DNA of 16,297 bases, from positions 1 to 16,297 of the forward strand of contig CAZUAH010000301.1 of NCBI GenBank assembly GCA_964617665.1, read 5' to 3'. The DNA comes from JADHUC01 sp964617665 (lineage in GTDB: Bacteria > Planctomycetota > Planctomycetia > Pirellulales > Pirellulaceae). The position numbers were made by a program, and so were the translations under genes. The notes below the pieces were generated by a model. It saw only the letters and a list, made by a program, of their open reading frames with translations. It was not told the DNA's origin and ran no database searches. Numbering within the stretch: position 1 is the stretch's first letter; every line of letters begins with the position of its first letter. Positions 8,301 through 13,802 of this stretch are shown in pieces.

Positions 8301-9402
8301 CGAGACTTACGTCTACATGGTCAACGATTCTCCTTGGCCGATCTCGGTCGCGGTGGATTTCAAAGTAGGGCGCCCCTTCCGAATGCAGCCTCTCAGCAGC
8401 AGGGAGTTGCCGAAGCCGACTTTGGACGGTCAGAACCTGTCCTGGCGGCTTCGTCTGGAACCGTACGATTTGATCGGCACAAAGTTCAGCACCGCGGATG
8501 CAGACGTCGTTGATTGGAGGGCGGAGCTGAGTCGAGAGGTGTTTGACGATCTGAAATCGAGAATCGCCGATATACTCCGACGGGCAAGGCTGTTGAAAGA
8601 GCCCAAACCGCTCCTAGCGTTGGCCAATCCAGGTTTCGAGGCCCCCAAGCAACAGAACACGATACCGGGCTGGAGCCATGCGAGCGGTAACGGGATCTCC
8701 GTGGATTTGGATTCCATTAACAGCCATACCGGGCAGAACTCTTTAAGGGTTGGCAGCACCGGCCCCGTGGCGTGGGTACGCAGCGATCCGTTCCCAACGC
8801 CAAAAACGGGCCGGATATTCATCTGGATGTGGCTGCGAATTGCCAATCCCCGACAACAACCTCCGCTGCAATTGGCCGTCGAAGGACGACGTGCGAATGG
8901 GCAGCCGTACTATCGTCCCGCGCTTGTCGGTGCGAACCATGCGGGCGCCCGCATACCTCCTCCTTTGCTGGGTACCAAGTGGGCGCCGTACCTTGTGCGC
9001 GTCGACGATCTTCCCACCAGCGGACTGACCGATCTGCGCGTGGCCGTCGATCTGATGGGCAAGGGTGAGGTCTGGGTCGACGATATCCAGGTCTTTGATT
9101 TGTGGTTCGACGAGACCGAGATCGATCAATTGATCACCCGTAGCGGTCTGGCCAATTGGCAATTGGGCAAGGGCGAAGTGATCAAGTGCGAACGGTTCGT
9201 TCGCAGCTACTGGGCGGAGTTTCTGCGACGTCATGTGGAGTGGCAGGCACCCCAAATGGCCGAACTCCAGGAGCCTGATACCGGCACGCAACCTCAACGC
9301 CCAACGACCGAAACGCCCGGCACGGAACAGCAGGACGAGGCCGCTCCCTGGTACAAGCGGTATATGCCCAAGCCTCCAAAGCTGCCGAGTTTTTTGCGTT
9401 AA
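5356..9402 (+). CDS. Large secreted glycoside-hydrolase-like (family-10-like TIM-barrel) protein with carbohydrate-binding-like domain
   Basis: A 1348-residue exported protein. The hydrophobic stretch MQVVVCLCALIGIAPLASAQ gives a signal peptide cut after ASA. Translation could start at ATG 5356 (long basic leader) or ATG 5440 (M29, a compact signal peptide); neither has a convincing Shine-Dalgarno. Residues about 30-500 are beta-rich. Residues about 520-830 resemble a TIM barrel of the family-10-like glycosylhydrolase group: WYTFLDGGSRLTQYLKYVGY, then a VAALELS strand, and SFAGVAIQLGPN near residue 680. I could not assign catalytic acids with confidence. Residues about 1090-1235 (NPGFEAPKQ...GWSHASG...) look like a CBM_4_9-type jelly roll. 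The tail is proline-rich and basic (MPKPPKLPSFLR). The BatA/VWA gene follows. A polysaccharide-acting or polysaccharide-binding envelope role is inferred. Confidence 0.7.
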   Translation: MHGQGSPHTTQSPPSSVARHRTCNTNRSMQVVVCLCALIGIAPLASAQDANLRLWIAWGGGAACQWQGRIQIRDRELQSNPRSPFVEFRPVGLTPDGPGSMHVDGDTLHIDARSPRTYDGVSVLVNATPSATITVELTPADRPDAVQRVALPLGRLASEVHSTDPDERGNRLLVRRAPGDEIRVLHDRPSLVFAPGQQFDFHVDPHMIDVEADTSLMYAVELQPARTDDELWSDQREARTDENGDPPAVGFSIALPQTQGVYDVVVSLKQRRLPTRLAPTKTLHERILQLVVVDSKPPTADMSAWEVIGEITPTVDQGTSDTEDSKSTILKSLSKLRKWSLIPGSDSSDKLERFGNGRSRRQMHPDHEFVELLPNGWQAYQLPVKQAGVPHVLELGYPNDFVQTLGIYIVEPDAAGVVQPLGPHSGLDTPTTSSVNPPQIERHRVVFWPRTETPLLLLANHREDASAVFSQIRVLAGPANLPVRHVARGENLRLLAAYLDRPLFPENFSASDVIDPETKRNLTDWYTFLDGGSRLTQYLKYVGYNGAMVSVLREGAAIYPSVLLESTPRYDNGIFFGTAQDPQQKDVLEMLFRLFDREGLRMVAALELSTPLPELEALLRQQDRTANRSIELTHADGRTWRQMHGDGRASGPFYNPLDPRVQQAMRRVIGELVERYSHHPSFAGVAIQLGPNTFAQLPDTEWAQDETTVGRFARDEKIVIPGHAAGERDLQASYLRAEGRDRWLSWRARKLAEFYESTQKDLAARLPSARLYLAGADMLNGQQIQNALQPKLPVRLDVRRAMLRVGIDPTSYSDRSGVVLLRPYRCAPLASLSEQAVNLELRQSDAMDAQFAKTSVGDTASSAPRLRQTTGSLFYHEPQSLKLDSFTRTSPFGSETTSGWFRTHILSAGASNRQRFVHSLAAMDSQAMFDGGWMIPLGQQESMIDLVEVYSRLPDGRFETVRSKSSEVETQPIVVRKLTIGNETYVYMVNDSPWPISVAVDFKVGRPFRMQPLSSRELPKPTLDGQNLSWRLRLEPYDLIGTKFSTADADVVDWRAELSREVFDDLKSRIADILRRARLLKEPKPLLALANPGFEAPKQQNTIPGWSHASGNGISVDLDSINSHTGQNSLRVGSTGPVAWVRSDPFPTPKTGRIFIWMWLRIANPRQQPPLQLAVEGRRANGQPYYRPALVGANHAGARIPPPLLGTKWAPYLVRVDDLPTSGLTDLRVAVDLMGKGEVWVDDIQVFDLWFDETEIDQLITRSGLANWQLGKGEVIKCERFVRSYWAEFLRRHVEWQAPQMAELQEPDTGTQPQRPTTETPGTEQQDEAAPWYKRYMPKPPKLPSFLR

Positions 9403-9422
9403 CCGCTACGCCGCCTACTGCA

Positions 9423-9492
9423 GCGAGTTGCCAAGCACGCTTCGCTGTGAGTAGAATCATTAGTGTAGCGTGGCGAGCGAAGTGCAACTCGC
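9423..9492. repeat. Imperfect 70-base inverted repeat between the two large genes
   Basis: Outer arms GCGAGTTGC (9423-9431) and GCAACTCGC (9484-9492) are perfectly complementary. Inner arms CTTCGCT (9440-9446) and AGCGAAG (9476-9482) pair as well, leaving bulges of 8 and 1 bases and a loop of about 29 bases. The two-part stem totals 16 bp. It occupies most of the 126-base gap after the stop at 9402. It could act as an mRNA 3' structure or be a small dispersed palindromic element. No second copy was noticed in the window. Confidence 0.6.
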
Positions 9493-9528
9493 ACACCGAG
9501 GCATTCAGTCCCTCTTATCAATAGTGCC

Positions 9529-11505
9529 ATGAACTTCATCAGTTCTCTCGCGCCGTGGCAATGGGTGGTCCTGGCGTCCGTACCGCCGGCCGTCATTGCG
9601 CTTTACTTCTTGAAGCTGAAACGCCAGCCGCTGGAGGTTCCGAGCACGTATCTGTGGAGCCGGACGATTGAGGATCTGCACGTCAACTCGATCTGGCAAC
9701 GATTGCGCCAGAGCCTGCTGCTGTTCCTGCAGCTCCTGTTGTTGATTCTATTGATGTTCGCATGCCTCCGGCCCGGATGGCGGGGGGCTAAATTGACCGG
9801 CGACCGTTTCATCTTTCTGATTGACACATCGGCCAGCATGAGTGCGACGGATGTCGAGCCGACCAGGCTGGAATTGGCAAAGAAGCAGGTGCTCGGAATG
9901 ATCGGTCAGATGAAGTCGGACGATGTAGCGATGGTCATCGCCTTCTCCGACTCGGTCGGCGGCGTGCAGTCGTTCACTAACAGCCGTTCGCTGCTTCGCC
10001 AGTACGTCAACCAGGTCAAGCCGACCAACCGCACCAGCGATCTTGGCGGAGCTTTGCGCGCTGCGTCAGGCTTGGCGAACCCTGGCCGTACCAGCGACGC
10101 CAACAACGTGAATGATGTCCAAGTGGCCGATCCATTGCCCGCCACGTTGTACCTCCTGACCGATGGCGGCTTCTCCACCGTCCCCAACTTTTCACTCGGA
10201 AACCTTGAGCCGGTTTACATTCCAATCGGTGTCGAGAAACCTGAGAACATCGCCATTGTGGCATTCTCGGCAGAACGCAATCAAGAGAGACCAGACGAAC
10301 TTCAAGCGTTCGCTCGTTTGGAGAATAGCGGCGAAGAAGACGTGACGCTGGAGGTCTCACTGTACGTGGACGATCAACTGAGCGACACATATGGCGTAAC
10401 GGTGGACGGCGGAAAAGAATCGGGTGTCAAATTTCAACTGGAGGATATCGAGCAGGGAGTGCTCAGACTGGAGCTCGATCACAAAGACGCGTTGCTGTTG
10501 GACAACACGGCTTACACGGCGATCAATAAATCTCGCCGTGCCCGTGTCTTGTTGGTCACGCCGGGCAACCAAATGTTGGAATGGGCTCTGGACACAGACG
10601 GGGTCCTCGAATTGGCCACCGTTGCGGTGGCGGGCGTGGCGGATTTGGACAAGAAGGATCATCAGGATCTGGCGACTGCGGGCTACTACGACCTGATCAT
10701 CTACGATCGGTGCGTACCGAAGAAAATGCCGCAGGCCAACACAATGTTCATGGGGCGGTTGCCGCCAGTCGAAGGCTGGTCACTCGGTGAGAAAGAGATT
10801 CTGCCCATCGTAATCGACACCGACCGCGTTCACCCGTTAACTCAGTACATCGACATGGGTAACGTAGCCATCCTGGAAGGGCGTTCCGTCAAGGCGCCGC
10901 CCGGCGGTACAGTGCTGATCGATTCGGACGTGGGAACGTTATTCGCCGTTGGGCCACGCGAGGGTTTCGAAGACGCCGTATTGGGCTTCGCCATTATCGA
11001 CGACGACGAGAAGGGATCACTGGAACCGAAGACCGATTGGCCAAAACGCCGCAGTTTTCCGGTTTTTGTTATGAATGTCGTTCGCTACCTGGGCGGCAGT
11101 TCCGGTTCGACGGTCACTCCCACGGTTAAACCGGGCAGGGAGATCAAGCTTAGGACGCAGTCGCCAGCCGATCGTTTGACGATCGAAGCTCCGAACAAGA
11201 GGCGGGCCGAGGTGTCTCGAAAAGGCCAGAACACGTTCAACTACAACGACACGGACCTGTTGGGGCTGTACAACGTTTTCGAAGGTAAAGCAAAGAAGCC
11301 GTCGCAGCAATTCGCGGTGAACCTGTTCGATAGTCGCGAAAGCAATCTTGCGCCGACCCCAACGATCAAATTTCCCTATGACGAAGTCGAAGGCCAAGTC
11401 GGTCTCGAACCGGCTCGATCGGAAGCATGGAAATGGCTGCTGATTGCGGGATTGGTCGTGCTGGTCTTCGAGTGGTACGTCTACAATCGGCGCGTGTATC
11501 TGTGA
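9529..11505 (+). CDS. BatA-type membrane protein with von Willebrand factor A domain
   Basis: A 658-residue inner-membrane protein. The N-terminal BatA-like segment has two membrane helices, about residues 8-24 (WQWVVLASVPPAVIALYFL) and 62-80 (LLLFLQLLLLILLMFACL), linked by the typical LKRQPLEVPSTYLWSR stretch. A VWA domain follows with an intact metal-ion-dependent adhesion site: D99-T-S-A-S, T169 in NRTSDLGGAL, and D212 in LLTDGG. A long beta-rich region then leads to a C-terminal helix (WLLIAGLVVLVFEWYVY, about residues 632-650). Such proteins usually sit near MoxR ATPases and DUF58 proteins; neither is present here. Upstream is the glycosidase-like gene. ATG 9529 has no clear Shine-Dalgarno. 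The biological role is unknown; protein-protein contact at the membrane is likely. Confidence 0.88.
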   Translation: MNFISSLAPWQWVVLASVPPAVIALYFLKLKRQPLEVPSTYLWSRTIEDLHVNSIWQRLRQSLLLFLQLLLLILLMFACLRPGWRGAKLTGDRFIFLIDTSASMSATDVEPTRLELAKKQVLGMIGQMKSDDVAMVIAFSDSVGGVQSFTNSRSLLRQYVNQVKPTNRTSDLGGALRAASGLANPGRTSDANNVNDVQVADPLPATLYLLTDGGFSTVPNFSLGNLEPVYIPIGVEKPENIAIVAFSAERNQERPDELQAFARLENSGEEDVTLEVSLYVDDQLSDTYGVTVDGGKESGVKFQLEDIEQGVLRLELDHKDALLLDNTAYTAINKSRRARVLLVTPGNQMLEWALDTDGVLELATVAVAGVADLDKKDHQDLATAGYYDLIIYDRCVPKKMPQANTMFMGRLPPVEGWSLGEKEILPIVIDTDRVHPLTQYIDMGNVAILEGRSVKAPPGGTVLIDSDVGTLFAVGPREGFEDAVLGFAIIDDDEKGSLEPKTDWPKRRSFPVFVMNVVRYLGGSSGSTVTPTVKPGREIKLRTQSPADRLTIEAPNKRRAEVSRKGQNTFNYNDTDLLGLYNVFEGKAKKPSQQFAVNLFDSRESNLAPTPTIKFPYDEVEGQVGLEPARSEAWKWLLIAGLVVLVFEWYVYNRRVYL

Positions 11506-11506
11506 G

Positions 11507-11537
11507 ACGCGATGCGGGACTCGGGATACGCGATGCG
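11507..11537. repeat. Two direct copies of ACGCGATGCG
   Basis: ACGCGATGCG occurs at 11507-11516 and 11528-11537, 21 bases apart, and each copy is followed by an ACTCGGG/TCTCGGG-like tail (to about 11552). It starts just after the VWA stop codon. It may be part of a short intergenic repeat. Nothing more can be supported from one locus. Confidence 0.35.
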
Positions 11538-11625
11538 AGTGAAGAGTCTCGGGTCTTGGTGTTCTAGTTCGGAAGTTCGCCAGGTATCTCACCTCCCCGA
11601 AACCCTCTTGCCCTGAGGTGCCCAC

Positions 11626-11949
11626 ATGACGCGAAAACTCTCTATCGCTGTCACTTCATGTGCGGTTTGCGTGTTTCTGGCGTGGCTGCATGCTGCCGAG
11701 CGTGACAGCAGCGTTGGCCTGAAGAAATGGCAGAAGGGCCAAGGCTGGGGTTGGGTCTGGGGCAAACAGGACGAAGTCGGCTCGTTGAACGAAATGACGG
11801 ATGCTTCGCGCCTTGCGGCCCTGCGGACGGCCAAACAGGGCGAGGTTTACGATCTCGGCGTGTTGTACGACCGACGGTCCTACAAATGGCCGGGCCACAG
11901 TCCGGGCGAAGTCATGTCGTTCCGCACGCCCGAAGCGGTGTGTTCATGA
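11626..11949 (+). pseudogene. Truncated cyclase-family protein (N-terminal fragment)
   Basis: A 107-residue frame with a good start: GAGGTG lies about 7 bases before ATG 11626, and MTRKLSIAVTSCAVCVFLAWLHAAE is a plausible signal peptide. The mature part, GWGWVWGKQDEVGSLNEMTDASRLAAL followed by VYDLGVLYDRRSYKWPGHSPGEV, resembles the N-terminus of cyclase-family (kynurenine-formamidase-like, PF04199) proteins. Those run to roughly 250-350 residues and carry an HxGTHxD-type metal site later on. Here the frame ends in consecutive TGA codons after MSFRTPEAVCS, before any metal-binding motif, and no continuation was recognised in the following 420 bases. It is most likely a broken gene, although the intact ribosome-binding site means a short secreted peptide could still be made. 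Confidence 0.65.
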
Positions 11950-12371
11950 TGACTCCCATTTCGCCTTGCGTCATTAGTGTGAGTGTTGGCTAGCACCAAA
12001 CATGGATCGAACCTAAGTCTACATGTGCCCCGGCAATCCAAGAAGCATATCGTCGAAAAACTGCGCATTTCATTGCGAGACCGAGACTCCGCCATGCAAG
12101 CTATGTCTGTTGGCGAGGGAGCAATTCTTCTACTCGGCAACGAAACCGCTTTTCAGCAAGCTGAGATAACTCAGCCAGAGATTGGCGTCAGTCGCGGGCA
12201 AGCGTTTGAAGATCCTTGACGGCCGTGGTCTGTGCTACATCCGTGGAGCTTTGCCAGTGCGTCACCCAACGGACTCGGCGAACTGCCGTTTCCAGCGACG
12301 TGGCAGACCTCCGTGCAAGAAAGTACGACTGGGGATCCAATACATAAAGCCACGGCGTGACGAGAGACGCT
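11950..12371. other. Gene-poor gap, possibly decayed coding sequence
   Basis: There are 422 bases between the truncated cyclase and the convergent porin gene. No protein family was recognised in any frame. One plus-strand frame, the same as the cyclase fragment's, is open from 11983 to 12360 apart from a single TGA at 12217-12219. Its last 46 codons read protein-like (ASASPNGLGELPFPATWQTS), so a decayed gene end is possible but unproven. No transposase, tRNA or clear terminator was seen. Confidence 0.4.
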
Positions 12372-13493
12372 TCAATGCACGAGAATCACGCGGGCAAACA
12401 GACCGTCAAGTCCAAGATCCGCTGACGTATTGGTCAGGTTGCCTCGGTTGATCGCATCGGCGCCGGTAAAGTTCGTGCGCTGCGGGAAGTTGAACCAGGC
12501 TGTAGCCTCATAACCAACCTGTAATGCCACACGCCCCATCTCCAGGTTGAGGCCGGCGGCGATATCGAGTACGGGAACAACATCGTAATACTGATACGAG
12601 ATATTCACGTCACCGGCACCCGCGAAAGCTGCTTCGCTCTCGACGTATCGCAGCGAAAAATCGCCGGCGAGCACCGAGGCCGAAGTGCGGCAGAAGAGAC
12701 TGAAGCGATCACCCAGGAACCAGTGCCCTTCGCCTCCCGCTCGCAACCCGATGGCGTCGAGCTGGGTTCGCAGTTCTTGAACGCGACTTCCGACGATAGT
12801 CCCACCTTGGTAGTTCACTGTGAACTGATCATCAATGGTGGCTCCGCGAACACCGCCGAAAACGCGCAAAGCCGTATTCCGATTTGGATAGAGCCAACGT
12901 CCAGCCGCGAGATCAAACACATCATAGCCAAGTCCCGCTGCGGCTGTTGCCGAGTCGGCGTGGTTGTTGCCGCTGGCCGGGTTCGAGCGGGTCAACCACA
13001 AGCGGCCACCGGCGGGCTCAGTGACGCTGCGTTGAGCATTGCTCTCGAAGAACGTGTAGGTGAACACGATGTCCCATTGGCTGCCGGTCACATATCCCAA
13101 CGAGGCACGGACTCCCGTATCGGCTCCCATTTCCAACGCTTGAACGGGGCCCTCGATATCGTTGTCTGTGTTCGGGTCGGAAATCGCAAAGTCGAGACCT
13201 GTACGTCGCGGCCACCAGGAGAGGAAATCAGCGGCTGCGAACAGACCCGGGCGACACACACATGGAAAGTCGGGAGCTGACGCCAGAGCTTGGTTGTCGG
13301 CATGGCTGACATGGCTTGCTTCTACAAGAGCGCGCAGTTCTCGTAACTCGGCTTCCAGTGCTTGCGTCGCATCAAGACTTGCAAACTGTGGTTCGGCTAG
13401 TGAGAGAATGCCGTCCTGTGAGGATTGGGCGGAAGCGCTCAAGGCAAGGGCCAGCAAGATGCTCGCGAGAAGTGAAACAGATGTTTGTTTCAT
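12372..13493 (-). CDS. Lpg1974-like pore-forming outer-membrane protein
   Basis: A 373-residue predicted outer-membrane beta-barrel. ATG 13493 has a strong GGAGGG 5 bases upstream (13504-13499). The signal peptide MKQTSVSLLASILLALALSASA is cut before Q23. A short helical, coiled-coil-like segment follows (ATQALEAELRELRALVEA, residues about 43-60), then a barrel region opening with FPCVCRPGLFAAADFLSWWPRRTGLDFA. It shows many alternating amphipathic strands with glycine turns, such as VRASLGYVTGSQWDIVFTYTFF and LRVFGGVRGATIDDQFTVNY, and ends in VILVH with few charges. This pattern matches the Lpg1974-family porins common in planctomycetes. It is convergent with the cyclase remnant and downstream of the CARDB protein gene, 309 bases away, so it probably has its own promoter. 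The transported substrate is unknown. Confidence 0.75.
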   Translation of the reverse strand: MKQTSVSLLASILLALALSASAQSSQDGILSLAEPQFASLDATQALEAELRELRALVEASHVSHADNQALASAPDFPCVCRPGLFAAADFLSWWPRRTGLDFAISDPNTDNDIEGPVQALEMGADTGVRASLGYVTGSQWDIVFTYTFFESNAQRSVTEPAGGRLWLTRSNPASGNNHADSATAAAGLGYDVFDLAAGRWLYPNRNTALRVFGGVRGATIDDQFTVNYQGGTIVGSRVQELRTQLDAIGLRAGGEGHWFLGDRFSLFCRTSASVLAGDFSLRYVESEAAFAGAGDVNISYQYYDVVPVLDIAAGLNLEMGRVALQVGYEATAWFNFPQRTNFTGADAINRGNLTNTSADLGLDGLFARVILVH

Positions 13494-13802
13494 GGTGACC
13501 CTCCATGCAGCACCGAGAATGTCGCTCCGTCCAGTTCATCAAACGCAACCAATGAGTCGCGTCTCCACTTCTTTATCGAGTGCGATTCATCCAAGACGCC
13601 AGTTACAGGTTGACCTCTACACCAGCCAATACAATCAACACACGTCGCAGCCACTCCGACGAGACGGCTTTTCCGACAAAACCCACACGACTATGCTCAA
13701 TCGTGATAATTCAAGCGGTAGAGCAGCTCGTACAGCTTCGCATAAGGCGTGGCCGGTGACTGGATGGGAACGGCGATGGTGTCAATCCTCGCCATCCCCT
13801 GA
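13494..13802. other. 309-base intergenic gap upstream of the porin gene
   Basis: No gene is supported here. It should hold the porin promoter on the minus strand. A perfect TTGACA lies at 13785-13780 but has no -10-like box at 16-18 bases. Near 13705-13686 the minus strand has a weak stem CACGA/TCGTG with a 10-base loop, followed by TGGGTTTT. This is a possible but poor terminator for the upstream gene that ends at 13803. Confidence 0.35.

Noticed and set aside
11017..11625. 202-codon minus-strand open frame
   Set aside because: Its main part is antisense to the VWA gene, which has clear motifs; composition is shadow-like.
11950..12371. Possible insertion sequence or transposase remnant in the gap
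   Set aside because: No transposase motif, terminal inverted repeats or target duplication could be recognised.
13780..13785. Perfect TTGACA on the minus strand as the porin promoter
   Set aside because: No -10-like hexamer lies at a proper distance (CAGTCA at 17 bases).
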